Positions 27,671-37,621 of a stretch of DNA of 64,000 nucleotides are shown in pieces. Source of the DNA: CAWJMN01 sp963844055. GTDB lineage: Bacteria > Planctomycetota > Planctomycetia > Pirellulales > Pirellulaceae. The translations under genes and the position numbers were made by a program. The notes under the pieces were generated by a model that saw nothing but the letters and a program-made list of their open reading frames with translations, had not been told where the DNA came from and did not search any database. Where the stretch lies: assembly GCA_963844055.1 (NCBI GenBank), contig CAWJMN010000001.1, positions 1,922,001 through 1,986,000 of the forward strand, given 5' to 3'. The first letter of the stretch is position 1. The number at the start of each line of letters is the position of its first letter.

Positions 27671-28595
27671 TTAGGAAGGGGAATTTAAAATCGTCAGCAC
27701 GTTTTCACGCGTGGGCATGCCAGGTTGGGCGCCCGGCTGGGTGGCGGCATAGGCACCGGCCGCGGCAGCAAATTGCGCCGCTTCCAAAAGGCTGGTACCT
27801 TCGCACCACCGCACGGCCAGTGCGCCCGCAAATGCATCCCCGGCGGCAGTGGTGTCGACTGGCATAATCGGGAACGGCGGAATCCAGGTAATGGCTGTTC
27901 CATCATGGATGACAGCCCCTTCGCTCCCCAATGTGATGATGGCATTGCGGGCACCGCGAGAAAGGAACTGGGCGATAGCTTCTTTGGCTGCGGCAACCGA
28001 ATCAATCGTTACTCCCAAGAGCGCGGATGCTTCGGATTGATTAGGACAAATCAAGTCAACATTAAATAGCTCTTCGGGAAAGTTGGCAGGCGTAGGTGCC
28101 GGGTTCAGGATCACCCGCTTCCCCAGTTGCTGCGCTAATGCAGCGGCCGCACGAACTGTTGCGAGGGGGACTTCCAATTGCAACAGGACAACATCGCACA
28201 CTTCAAACAGGTTGCGGGCGGCTTCTACATCGCTCGGCGCTAGCCGGTGGTTGGCACCGGGAACGACAAGAATCGAGTTTTCTCCACTATCCTCAACATT
28301 GACAATTGCGATGCCACTGGCCGTATCGGTGGACTTTTCAACAGAAAGCGTGTTAACGCCTTCGTGTTCCAAGTTCTCAAGGAGGCGACTGGCAAATGCA
28401 TCGTTACCGACACGGGCAATCATGGCCACTTCGGCACCAAGTCGCGCCGCTGCAACCGCCTGATTGGCCCCTTTTCCGCCAGGTACTTCTTGAGAACTGC
28501 GCAATGATGGTCTCGCCTGGACGAGGCAAGCGTTCGCATCGAATGACGAGGTCCATATTGATGGACCCCACGACAACGACTTTAGGCACGGCCAT
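27671..28595 (-). CDS. rbsK: Ribokinase, one frameshift
   Basis: PfkB-family kinase making ribose 5-phosphate. The N-terminal frame from ATG 28595 reads VVVVGSINMDLVIRCERLPR and PGETIIAQF, then shifts. The other frame continues with QEVPGGKGANQAVAAARLGA, NPAPTPANFP, ICPNQSEASALLG and DTTAAGDAFAGALAV (catalytic Asp in AAGD). Removing one base within 28491-28496 gives GETIIAQFQEVPGGKGANQ, the exact family pattern, and a total of about 307 residues, as in characterised ribokinases. It begins 17 bases after the nucleoside hydrolase stop and ends 44 bases before rbsB. Confidence 0.9.
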
Positions 28596-28612
28596 AATTC
28601 CTAAGTTCCTGC

Positions 28613-29698
28613 CTATTTTGCAACGCAAGGAGGCTGGCTGGACAGTTGCTGAAGCGCTTCAAGCGTACGTGCACGTTGCTCGGGTGTTGCCGTTAAGTAC
28701 CGGTGCTTTCCTTTTTCATCGGCAGCAAACTGCGTCAAGCCATCTTTGGAAACCGTCACGCTTCCCGCAGGTGACAAGCCAAAGTAGTTGCGAGTAGGAC
28801 GTACTGCATACAGCACGCTGGTCAGATCCCAGGTAGGACGATCGTGCGGCGGTGGCATGTACAGGATGTAGGCTTCGCGAAGTGGATGATGCTTCACGTA
28901 GTTGTAGTCTTGGTTAATGCTTTGGTGTGGGTAGCCCAGGCTGAGGCCGATTTCAAAGCCGCTCCAGATAATGGGAGTTGGCCAATTGGCAGCCAGTTTC
29001 TGTGCCGCGGCAAGGTCTTCCACCACGTTGTACTCACGATGATCGAACAGTTCTCCCTTTTCATTACGAATCTTTTCAAAGGCACCTGCCATGATCGAAA
29101 TCATGCGAACCTTCTTTTTGACAAGCTCTAGCCCCGTCAATGGGCAGATATCATCGGCGGGCGAATCCAACAGGTTGACCAGATTGGTAGAAAACCCGAC
29201 CTGCGCTATAACTACCGACTCATCAGCGGCAGACGCCAATGCCTTGCGTAAGACCGAGACTGCCGACGGGGCATCTTTGCCCGAGAGAAGATCATGCGGA
29301 TACCGAAGTTGGTCGCCGTCCCGCTTGTCGGCTAGGCCGTTGAACGATCCTTGTTCCGGTGTCTTCTTGCTGTTGCACACCCCAATCGGAATGTCGCCAC
29401 GCCCATAAAAGGTATTAACGGCATCTACAAAGGGAGCGGCCAACGCATGGTCTTTGGTAACTGTAACAGCCAGTAGCTTGCATTCTCCGCGTGTTTCCAG
29501 GCTGTGGATCATGCCCAGGGCAAGCACATCGTCAACATCGTTGCCAATATCAGTATCGAAAATCAGCGGTACTGGCGTTGAAGCGGTTTGCGACCATGCA
29601 GGCGACGCCGCAAGCGAGCCAATCGCGATACCACACATCACATAGGTGCGAATCACCTTTGACGTCGCGCCAAAGCGTTTCTTTAGGAAGGTCATCAT
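28613..29698 (-). CDS. Exported nucleoside hydrolase
   Basis: A protein of about 361 residues. After a signal peptide (ending near SPAWSQ) comes the inosine-uridine nucleoside hydrolase fold: PLIFDTDIGNDVDDVLAL, the calcium-binding DxDxxxDD motif, then LAVTVTKDHALAAPFVDA, VIAQVGFSTNL and HREYNVVEDLAAAQKL. It splits nucleosides to base and ribose. Its ATG overlaps the stop codon of the LacI-type gene (ATGA), and ribokinase plus a ribose importer follow. The operon therefore encodes extracytoplasmic nucleoside cleavage, then ribose uptake and phosphorylation. Substrate range among nucleosides is unknown. Confidence 0.9.
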   Translation of the reverse strand: MMTFLKKRFGATSKVIRTYVMCGIAIGSLAASPAWSQTASTPVPLIFDTDIGNDVDDVLALGMIHSLETRGECKLLAVTVTKDHALAAPFVDAVNTFYGRGDIPIGVCNSKKTPEQGSFNGLADKRDGDQLRYPHDLLSGKDAPSAVSVLRKALASAADESVVIAQVGFSTNLVNLLDSPADDICPLTGLELVKKKVRMISIMAGAFEKIRNEKGELFDHREYNVVEDLAAAQKLAANWPTPIIWSGFEIGLSLGYPHQSINQDYNYVKHHPLREAYILYMPPPHDRPTWDLTSVLYAVRPTRNYFGLSPAGSVTVSKDGLTQFAADEKGKHRYLTATPEQRARTLEALQQLSSQPPCVAK

Positions 29699-30786
29699 AG
29701 AATAATCTCCGGTAGTTCCAGGCATTCTGTGCCTGGAAGAAGAGGGGAGGAGTTTCGAAGCGAGACAATAGATTTTCGCAGCACAATCGAGCAAGGTACT
29801 CGGAAGAGCCGTTCGCTCGAACGTTGTTTGGACTTGAGTTGTTTTACAATTAGCTCAGCGGCAAGGCTGCCAAGCTGCTTTACATCTTGCCCGGCGGACG
29901 TTAGCGGGCAACCTAGAAAGTTCATGAATGGATGGTCGTCAAAGGTGACCAGAGAAATGTCTTCGCCGATGCATCTACCTCGCTCCGCACAGGCTTTCAA
30001 AGCTCCCAAGGCGATTAAGTTGCTAAACGCAAACAGGGCCGTAATTCCGGGCATGCTTTCTAATAGGCCGAGTGTTCCTTGATAGCCAGATTCTTCAGAA
30101 AACTGATGTCCGGCGATCCGTTTTGCGCTCCACGGAATCTCATGGGCCCGATGCGTATCGCGTATGCCAAGCAGTCGCTCCTGATTAGGTAGAGTTTCTG
30201 GCAAGCCTTGCAAGATGCCAATCTGCCGATGACCATGCGATAGGAGCTTCGCTGCAATGTCACTTGCTCCTTGATAATGGTCCGATGTCACCTGGAAAAT
30301 CCGAGATTTGGGGAAGACGCGGTCGACCAATACCATTGGCAGGCCGGAATCGAACGCTGCTTCCAGATGGCTCGATTCTTTTCCCACCGGACAGACCACC
30401 AAACCTTCGATCATCCGGGCACGCAACTGCTCAATCAGGTGCTGTTCGGTTGCAGTATCTTCGCGGCTGTCAGCAAGCAGCACAGAAAAGCCAGACGCCT
30501 CAGCTGCCAGTGTGACTTCCCGAGCAATAGCGGCAAAAAACGGATTAGAAACATCAGGAAGCACAACGCCAATCAGGCCACTCTTTCTACTGCGTAATGA
30601 GCGAGCGACCTGGCTGTGTCGAAATCCCAACCGTTCGGCCGTTTTGCGTACAGATTCCTCGGTGGAGCTGCTGATCCGGTAGGCGGCGGCCTTGCCCGTA
30701 AGGATGCGTGACGCGGTAGAAACGCTGACTCCCACGGAATCGGCGACTTGTTGCAGCGTAACGGGTTGCAGGTTTGGATCGGGCAT
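29695..30786 (-). CDS. LacI-family transcriptional regulator of the nucleoside/ribose operon
   Basis: A 363-residue protein. An N-terminal HTH (VTLQQVADSVGVSVSTASRIL) and hinge (LGFRHSQVARSLRSRKSGLIG) are followed by a periplasmic-binding-like sensor domain (NPFFAAIAREVTLAAE, QVTSDHYQGASDIAAKLLSH, LFAFSNLIALGAL, SLVTFDDHPFMNFL). ATG 30786 gives the standard HTH position; the longer frame to 30909 runs through the operator. It is the first gene of the rbs operon, and its stop overlaps the nucleoside hydrolase ATG. It likely represses its own operon through the palindrome at 30852-30869, with ribose or a nucleoside-derived sugar as inducer (inference). Confidence 0.92.
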   Translation of the reverse strand: MPDPNLQPVTLQQVADSVGVSVSTASRILTGKAAAYRISSSTEESVRKTAERLGFRHSQVARSLRSRKSGLIGVVLPDVSNPFFAAIAREVTLAAEASGFSVLLADSREDTATEQHLIEQLRARMIEGLVVCPVGKESSHLEAAFDSGLPMVLVDRVFPKSRIFQVTSDHYQGASDIAAKLLSHGHRQIGILQGLPETLPNQERLLGIRDTHRAHEIPWSAKRIAGHQFSEESGYQGTLGLLESMPGITALFAFSNLIALGALKACAERGRCIGEDISLVTFDDHPFMNFLGCPLTSAGQDVKQLGSLAAELIVKQLKSKQRSSERLFRVPCSIVLRKSIVSLRNSSPLLPGTECLELPEIIL

Positions 30787-30851
30787 TCGTAGCGAATAGA
30801 AGCAGCCTATGGACGATGGAAAACGCCTTTGCGCCCCGGAGAGACAAGCGT

Positions 30852-30869
30852 TGCACAAACGTTTGTGCA
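30852..30869. promoter_or_regulatory. 18-bp perfect palindrome, predicted LacI-family operator
   Basis: TGCACAAAC directly abuts GTTTGTGCA, with a central CG. The size, symmetry and central CpG are those of LacI/GalR-family operators. It lies 66 bases upstream of the ATG of the LacI-type gene, where it would block transcription of the whole lacI-nucleoside hydrolase-rbsKBAC operon. Confidence 0.82.
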
Positions 30870-30957
30870 GCCTATGTTCGCGCAAAATGAAAATCAAGCT
30901 GGGGGGCAAGAAAAGCGCGTGTGGCCGTGCACCGTCGCGCGATTTCGCCGGTTCGTG

Positions 30958-33427
30958 CTATTTTGCTCGAGTGGATGTGTTTTTGCGGGCGCTGAGATCA
31001 AGCACCGATTGGGCAAAAACGAGGTCGATCACCGAAGGATCGATTGCCGCTTGAGGTGAGGAGTTCATATTTGCCGTGGCAGGTGCAACGGCCGTGAACT
31101 CTCCGGCGCCAGTCGTCGCCGTCGAATTGAGGCGGTTAATAACCAGTAGAACATCCACAGGCGAGATGAAGCCATCTCCACTTGTATCGAGATAATTCGA
31201 AAGTCGAGGCCCGGTTGGGTCAGCGGTGCTACCGGTGGTATTCAGATAATTGATTACCAGTAAGGCATCAAAAGGCGAAACAAAGCCGTCACCTGAGGCG
31301 TCGAGGGGATCGACCGGGTTCGTTGGCAGAAAACCAGGCGACCAGAACCAAACATCGACAGGAGCAGAAATGATGTCGGTGGGGGGCGGTGGAAGTGTAG
31401 TAGGAGGCGGTGCAATCACCACCGGCGTTGGGGTGGGAGGAAGGTTCGGAAACGTGAATAGCCCTGTGGTTGGATCGTATCCGAAAATAGGCTGCGTTCC
31501 TGGTGCTAGGACTGGTGGGCCTACGGGATCAGAAACACGATCTAAGTAGAGGTTGAACGACGCGTCGGGGTTGGTTGCTCCCGCACTGTCGCGCCCTTCG
31601 ATCTCCAAGTAGTAAGTTCCCGGCTGCAGCAAGACAGCCGTACCCGTGCGAAATTCACCAGTTGCGCTTCCTGAGAAAGGCAACCGTGCGATGATTATCG
31701 TCGTAAATCGTCGCCCAAATCGGTGCTACACCGTTAGAAGTAGCGCCCGCTTGAGATTCCATCGCAAAGCTAAACAATTGAGGCCGGGCGACGTAAATCG
31801 TTGACGCATGAAAGGGCTCAGCGGTAGACAATGTGCCGGTCAACACGCTTGTGCGAGCAAGGGCAACGTCATCATAAGTGGCATTAAGCGCGTAGTTGCC
31901 CAGCGTTCCGCCTTTACCTGCAACCTGGATGAAATAGTCTTGGTTATCGACAATCCCGGAAACTCGCAGCATCACTTGACCATTGCCATTGGTCAGCATT
32001 TTAACCGGCAGCACAGCACCCGTCTTATCGAAGACGGTAATGGTCGGAATCAGCCCGCCTTGCTCTAGCGACTCGACTAAAACGGTGAGGCCTCGCAGCG
32101 CTGATGGATCGCTTTGCGACCTGACACGATAGAGATCGACATCCGCCGAATCAGAAATCGTGCCGATAAACTGAAACGATTTGAGTGCAGGAGTGTCTAC
32201 CTTCGCTTGAAGCGTTACCGAGGTGGAAATCGAGTCATCTTGATGCAGGTCATTGTCCAGTTGTGGAACGCCGCCGGAATTTAGCAGCTTTTTAGTATCG
32301 ACATCCGCATTGCTGTCGTCAGTCCGCGCCTGCCAGCGGAAGCCTTCAAGCACGACTTGATCAATAGTGGCCGCAGGTGTTGTTAGCAATCCGTCGTATT
32401 TGGTAACCAGGGCATAAGAACCGCTGGAAAATATGTCAGTGGCTGGTGTATCGATCCGCAGGTAGTACTTGGTGTCGGCGCCGCTTGGCAAGGTGAATTG
32501 GAAGGAGACTTTGTCGCCTAGGCTTGCGCTGGTGGAAACTTGTCCCAGTACGTTGCCGTGTCGGTCCAGCACGGTCAGACGGCCGGATAGTTGGCTGATT
32601 CCCCGTGTGACAAGGTCAAAGGTGAGCGACCCCTGATAGCCGGGAAGTATAGGAAGTTCAAAAACATCCTTGTCGGTTGAATTGCGAATATCTCCATACA
32701 CAACTAACGGTGTACGGCCATCAAACCCATCGACAGGCTCGGAATGAGGAATACGCGTTGCTCGACCGATCGTCTCGTTTTGCTGCGGACCTTCGTGGAC
32801 GTCGGGGCGACGTGGTCCGTACAAGGCCTGTAGGGCAGAGATGTCTCCTGCCGTTGGGCCATTGGTCTGCGAAACGCCATGCGCAAACATCGGCGAAAGG
32901 GGATCCGTGCTGTGATCGAGTCCCAGGACGTGTCCAGCTTCGTGTAGCGCCACGGAGAATAGATCGGCTTCATTGGTCCAAGGGGCACTCGTGTTAAAAA
33001 TCACATCGCCGGCCCAAGTGCCAACCATCGTCCGAGATTCGTGAATTGCCTCGCCATAGGTGTCCAGAGACAGCGGGATCCCTGCAATTCGAATATCACC
33101 AAACCGATGGTCATCATGGGAGCCCCCTTGGATTCCCAGCGGCTGGCCACCATCTTGAACGACACCGATGTTGATATTCGCCTTCTGGCCCCAGGTCTGA
33201 AAGGCTTGAACAACGGTCTCTTGCCAGTGACTTAATGCTGCCCCTGCCATGGTGGATGCTAGTGCGCTCGATTGTCCACTCACATTGGTTCCATCGGGAA
33301 CAAAACTGAGTGTCAAACTTTGCGCATTGAGCCACTCTGCAGAATCACCATTCATGGTGAGACGCATCTCAAGTGGCTCGTAGGCCATTTTGCGAAAGCG
33401 GTGATTAGTGGAGTGGCGTTGGTTCAT
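30958..33427 (-). CDS. Secreted matrixin-like metalloprotease with PPC-like and dockerin domains, one frameshift
   Basis: About 822 residues after correction. The N-terminus has YEPLEMRLTMNG, resembling the planctomycete LEPRxLL sorting motif. A matrixin-type zinc protease follows (~40-210) with HEAGHVLGLDH (~162-172; three His ligands and catalytic Glu) and a Met-turn-like SPMF. Then come beta-sandwich pre-peptidase-like domains (GSYALVTKYDG, GTLGNYALNATYDD). The C-terminus carries two dockerin-type EF-hand repeats (DASGDGFVSPFDALLVINYLN; DTSGDGFISPVDVLLVINRLN). The frame breaks near 31672-31677; removing one base joins HRTVAF to SGSATGEFRTGT. It lies 41 bases downstream of the kinase gene on the same strand. 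Confidence 0.87.
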
Positions 33428-33468
33428 AGGTTTCGCCCATGCTGGCGGTCAGATCTGGGCGGATTTTA

Positions 33469-36400
33469 CTAACGAGTGGAAGAGGTGGTCATTGGAGGAA
33501 CAAGTTGGTTCCACACTTGTTCGGAATGAAGCAGGGCAAGGTCGACATCAGTTCGAGCGGTGTTGACAAGCGACGGTTGCATGGCGAAGGAAGTCGCCAG
33601 TAGTTGCATCGCTTGGTTGCGCTTTTCGGGGCTCTCTTTACCCAGTAGGGCATAGACGCAAGCCGATTGGTAAATGGCCAGCGGAGAGCGATTGTCCGTA
33701 TGAAGCAATTGTTTCAAGTCTTGAAGTGCCTCGGCTTGTTTACCAAGTCTTGCAAACAGTACCGCCCGACTTCCCAGTGTATCTGGGTCATTGGGGAAAT
33801 GGGTTAGAAGTGTGCCAAGAGTCGCAATCGCATCGCTAGTTTGGGCGAGATACTCCGACTGAACATGGGCCAAGTTCATCAGCGTGAAACGAGAGCTTGG
33901 TGCAAGCTCGATAGACTTCACGAGGTCTTGTTTCGCTGCCTCTGGGTTCTCAGGTAGTACAGCGAGTGCTCGTTCAACCAGACTTAGGGCATCATGCGGT
34001 TGGCGAGTAATCCCTTCCTGCCGATCGACCTCACTGGCCTTTTTGTCACCAAGGGCAGCATGGCTCCGGGAGCGTGAAAAATAGACTCGCGTTTCCGGCA
34101 ATCCTTGTTCGATCGCCTTGGTAAAGTCTTCGATGGCCGCTTGATGCTTCTCCTGCGCTTGGCGGACAACGCCTAGGTTAAACCAAGCTGCAGGACTTTG
34201 TGGCCGAAGAGAAAGCGCAGCGGACAGGTCTGCCTCTGCGTCCGCCCAACGCTTTTGCTGGAGGTAGACGATGCCTCGGAATTGCCAGGCGAGGTCAAGC
34301 TCGCTGCGAAGTGCAAGTGCAGCCGTGCCTGCGGCCTCCGCTTCCGACAAGCGACTATTGGCAAGATAGTATTCCCCAAGTGCCAGCCAACCCAAGGCGT
34401 CTCGTGGGCGAAGTTCCGTCAGCTTTCGCAGCAATTGCTCGGTGTTGTTGAGGCTTTCCCCTTGTTGAAGGGCGGCTGCGATCTGTACAAGTTCGGCCAC
34501 GTCTTGTGGTTGTTCGAGTTTGAGTGAGACCGTTTGGCTGCCGGACTTCAGCTCAGGTAATAGGCGAGGCGACGGTGTACCCACCAGTTGCTTCCAAGTC
34601 TCAAGGGCAGACGTCTCTAGTGTTTGCCGAGTGGGTAGTTCAGACATGTTGCCGTTTTCAGAAGTCGCCGGGCTTCGTTGAGCGAGCAGCAGTAGTATTT
34701 CGGTGAGACTAGCCCCCAAAGCTTGCCGATGTGGGCCGGTCAGGCGAGCGATATCAGCTCGGTCTTGCCAATGCGTGCTATTAAGCACGCCGTATTGGTT
34801 CAGTGCCTTCTTAGCGGCTTCGATTCCGCGTGCCTCCCAGGCACTTCCGGGCGCACCAATGACAAGGAACGAGCGAGCTTCCAATGCTTGGTCTTCGAAC
34901 TTCGTAAAAGTGTCTTCGGCGGCAAGCTTGGCGTGAGACTGTTCACGCGAGTACCAAACACTACCGGCAACTGTAGCAACGGCCAAAGCAATGCTCAGGA
35001 CTGTCGTCATGGAGGAGAGTCTTGGGTGGCGGTTGCACCACTTTTGAACTCGTTCCGTGACAGAAACATCCTTCGCGTACTTAAGTGGACGAGATTCTAG
35101 ATGACGTTGTAGATCTTCATGTAGGTCAGCAGCACGCTGGTAGCGGTTGGCGGGGTCAACTTCCAAGCATTTATGCACAATCGCCGCTAGGCCCGGCGAA
35201 ACGGACGGATTGATCTGACGTACATCAATGGGTGCTGACTTGCGATCCGCAATCATCTGCAGAAGCGTCTCTTCCAACATGCCGCGACGAACAGGGAAGG
35301 GATGCCGCGAGGCGAGGCATTCGTAAAGCACTACACCCAAAGAGTAGATATCGCTACGCGCTTCCGCTTCACCGGAAGAACTTCCCTGAAAATGCTTCAA
35401 CTGCTCCGGCGCCATGTACGGAAGCGTGCCACCCAGCCGTGCCACATGCCCCGATTGTTCCGCTGCCAAATTGAAGTCCAGCAGCAATGGCTCGCCATCG
35501 TCGCTAATCAAAATATTGGCTGGCTTAAGGTCGCGATGAATGATCCCTCGCTCATGGGCCTGCGCTAGACCTGCCGTCACCTGCATGAGGATGCGTGTGA
35601 AATAAGTTTCCAGCGGACAAGCAGTAAGCCGGCGAAGGGATTCTTCGGAAGCGAAGCCGGTTCGAGCCTCGCGTGGTTCTCCACTTGGTGCTTCCCCGTT
35701 TACCAAAGTAGAAAGCTGAGACTGCCTTAGTTCCAGGGTCGCAACGAGAGATTCTGCCGACTTAGGAAGCCGAGTGTGCAGTCGAAGGCCTGCAAGTAGG
35801 TCCGCCAGAGTTGCACTTCCTAAGTAGGGCATGCAAACGCCGGCCAGTTTGCCGCGTCGATGGACCGAATAAACGGGAACGATATTGCCATGCTGCAGAC
35901 GTGCGAGCTTTTGGGCTTCGAGCGGGCGTCCCAGTGTGATTTTCAGTGCAACAAAGCGATCTGCTAAGCCCTTCTGCTTGGCCAAAAATACTTTGCCGAA
36001 CGCTCCTTCACCAAGCAAGGCCGTCAGTTCAAACGGGCCAAACCGCTCTCCCACCTGGGGCAGCTGCCGACGCGTGGCAATCACTTGTGCCGCATCAGGT
36101 TCGCTGCGTGAATACTCTCGCCAAGATTCAACGACACTATTCTGCTCAGAATCGTTCTCTTCTAAGTCCACATGATGCAGGTCGTGCCAGCCAGACACGT
36201 CCAGTCCGTAACGATGGGCGTATTCTTGCTTGTCAACCTGTTGTCCCTCGCTGGACCGTAGGCGATATTCTTCAAAAGCCAGCTGGTTTAACCAGTGAGG
36301 AACTTCAAACAGTTGTGGATAGAGAACGCGGAACTGTTCGATGGCCGCAGTTTCACCAGGCTGCCATTGATGCTCAAGCGTGATGCGGAGCAGTTCGACC

Positions 36401-36528
36401 AGCAATTCGTAGTACGTATCGTCAACGGACGATGGCAGAAATGTAGAAACATCGCGCAGCGAGGCGTCGCCAGCTATTAAAGCAGCCTCGTAGGTGTCAA
36501 TGCGTTCTTCAAAGTCCGTCGTGATCAT
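33469..36528 (-). CDS. Transmembrane Ser/Thr protein kinase with C-terminal TPRs
   Basis: A 1019-residue protein. An N-terminal ~160-residue region precedes the kinase domain (~165-480): Gly-loop GEGAFGKVFLA, catalytic Lys in VALKI (196), HRDLKPAN (331-338), metal-binding Asp in DFN (351-353; DFN replaces the usual DFG), and YMAPEQ. An extra ~60-residue insert sits at about 245-305. One membrane helix (~508-524) separates it from an outer part with many TPR units (LGWLALGEYYLANSRLSEAEA; PAAWFNLGVVRQAQEKHQAAIE). It starts 8 bases after the sigma factor stop, so both are one operon. Such sigma-kinase pairs are common in planctomycetes. Confidence 0.93.
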   Translation of the reverse strand: MITTDFEERIDTYEAALIAGDASLRDVSTFLPSSVDDTYYELLVELLRITLEHQWQPGETAAIEQFRVLYPQLFEVPHWLNQLAFEEYRLRSSEGQQVDKQEYAHRYGLDVSGWHDLHHVDLEENDSEQNSVVESWREYSRSEPDAAQVIATRRQLPQVGERFGPFELTALLGEGAFGKVFLAKQKGLADRFVALKITLGRPLEAQKLARLQHGNIVPVYSVHRRGKLAGVCMPYLGSATLADLLAGLRLHTRLPKSAESLVATLELRQSQLSTLVNGEAPSGEPREARTGFASEESLRRLTACPLETYFTRILMQVTAGLAQAHERGIIHRDLKPANILISDDGEPLLLDFNLAAEQSGHVARLGGTLPYMAPEQLKHFQGSSSGEAEARSDIYSLGVVLYECLASRHPFPVRRGMLEETLLQMIADRKSAPIDVRQINPSVSPGLAAIVHKCLEVDPANRYQRAADLHEDLQRHLESRPLKYAKDVSVTERVQKWCNRHPRLSSMTTVLSIALAVATVAGSVWYSREQSHAKLAAEDTFTKFEDQALEARSFLVIGAPGSAWEARGIEAAKKALNQYGVLNSTHWQDRADIARLTGPHRQALGASLTEILLLLAQRSPATSENGNMSELPTRQTLETSALETWKQLVGTPSPRLLPELKSGSQTVSLKLEQPQDVAELVQIAAALQQGESLNNTEQLLRKLTELRPRDALGWLALGEYYLANSRLSEAEAAGTAALALRSELDLAWQFRGIVYLQQKRWADAEADLSAALSLRPQSPAAWFNLGVVRQAQEKHQAAIEDFTKAIEQGLPETRVYFSRSRSHAALGDKKASEVDRQEGITRQPHDALSLVERALAVLPENPEAAKQDLVKSIELAPSSRFTLMNLAHVQSEYLAQTSDAIATLGTLLTHFPNDPDTLGSRAVLFARLGKQAEALQDLKQLLHTDNRSPLAIYQSACVYALLGKESPEKRNQAMQLLATSFAMQPSLVNTARTDVDLALLHSEQVWNQLVPPMTTSSTR

Positions 36529-36536
36529 GGCGTAAG

Positions 36537-37160
36537 TTATTCTCCCTCGGTGGGCTCAAATTGGCGTGCGAGGGATTCTCGGAAGTTCTGCAAGACGCGT
36601 TCTACCGAACGCTTGGACCTGCCGGTTCGAGTAGCGATCTCGGCCACTTCACAACCTTCAATTCGCAGGCGAACCATCTGCTGAACGTGGTCTGGACTTT
36701 CCGCCAGGATTTCAACGATGGTCATTTCCAGGATGCGCATCGAATCTTCCGCTAATGGCTCCCCCTTGGGAGACATGGGATCGGTCAATTCCGACGTGCG
36801 GCTGACATTGCGCTTTCCCGAGCGGTGAAATTCACCTAATCGCCGAATCTTGTTCAGCGAGATCACCAAAAACAGTTTCCAAAGGTCGTCTCCCGCAGGA
36901 ACTGCATAAGCTCCTTGCGCTGCCCGCCGGAAAAACGTACGAAAGACAGACTGCACCACATCCTCGGGATCAAACCGCATTCGCAGATCGGCAGGAGTTT
37001 GGCGGCGAGCAAGGCCGAGCAGCTTGTCGGCATAACGGACATAAATCGCCGTCGCGGCCGAATGGTCGCCGCCGTGCAGGCGCTGCATGAGGTGCTCATC
37101 CACCGGATCTTCAGCCGGCGGGATCGGATCTTGATTAGGATCGGCCTGGCTTTCGTTCAT
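36537..37160 (-). CDS. ECF-type RNA polymerase sigma factor
   Basis: A 207-residue sigma-70-family protein. Region 2: ATAIYVRYADKLLGLAR and MRFDPEDVVQSVFRTFFRRA. Region 4: MVRLRIEGCEVAEIATRTGRSKRSVERVLQNF (an HTH). The linker after region 2 is longer than in classical ECF factors. ATG 37160 gives a normal length; the frame upstream to 37394 is non-coding. It is followed 8 bases later by the Ser/Thr kinase and then by the dockerin protease, which suggests a kinase-controlled sigma factor module. No anti-sigma gene is seen. Confidence 0.9.
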   Translation of the reverse strand: MNESQADPNQDPIPPAEDPVDEHLMQRLHGGDHSAATAIYVRYADKLLGLARRQTPADLRMRFDPEDVVQSVFRTFFRRAAQGAYAVPAGDDLWKLFLVISLNKIRRLGEFHRSGKRNVSRTSELTDPMSPKGEPLAEDSMRILEMTIVEILAESPDHVQQMVRLRIEGCEVAEIATRTGRSKRSVERVLQNFRESLARQFEPTEGE

Positions 37161-37621
37161 GGGAAGACGTCGCAGAATGTGAAGAGAAGTACTAGCGATT
37201 ATCCATCTTGGAAGCGTTTGGGGAAGTGAGAAAGTGTACAAAAGGGCAGTCCGCTGGCGCTGGATTTTGGACTTTTGCCGTTTGGCACGTTTACGCATGG
37301 GAATTGGTACAGATTGTATCATTGGAGCGGTTTGCACCAGCGAAATGGAAGTGGCTTCTCTAGAAGAGCGGGAAACCGTCGCCCGATCCGCCAAAGATTT
37401 TTGAAAATAAATCGAGGGGGCTCATTCCTCGCTAATGAAAGCAACAACGGATGCATCCGGCATGCCCCTAAAAGTAGCGGTGTCTTCTGGGCCCAAAAAG
37501 TTCTCCCAAACTTTGGCGGGTCATGGTCGCCAAAGCGACTACTCCCTTTGCAGCCGGAACAGAAGGTAGGTGGCAGATCGCCACCACGGCCGGCAATCCC
37601 TTGCTTTCAGGAGTTCCGAAG
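37161..37621. other. Intergenic region between divergent genes
   Basis: About 460 bases with no supported gene. The sigma-factor reading frame is open through most of it but lacks protein-like content and a family match. It should hold the divergent promoters. AGGAG at about 37609 is the ribosome-binding site of the next gene. Confidence 0.4.

Noticed and set aside
30601..30786. A second LacI-type operator inside the regulator gene
   Set aside because: No other palindrome like the one at 30852-30869 was found nearby.
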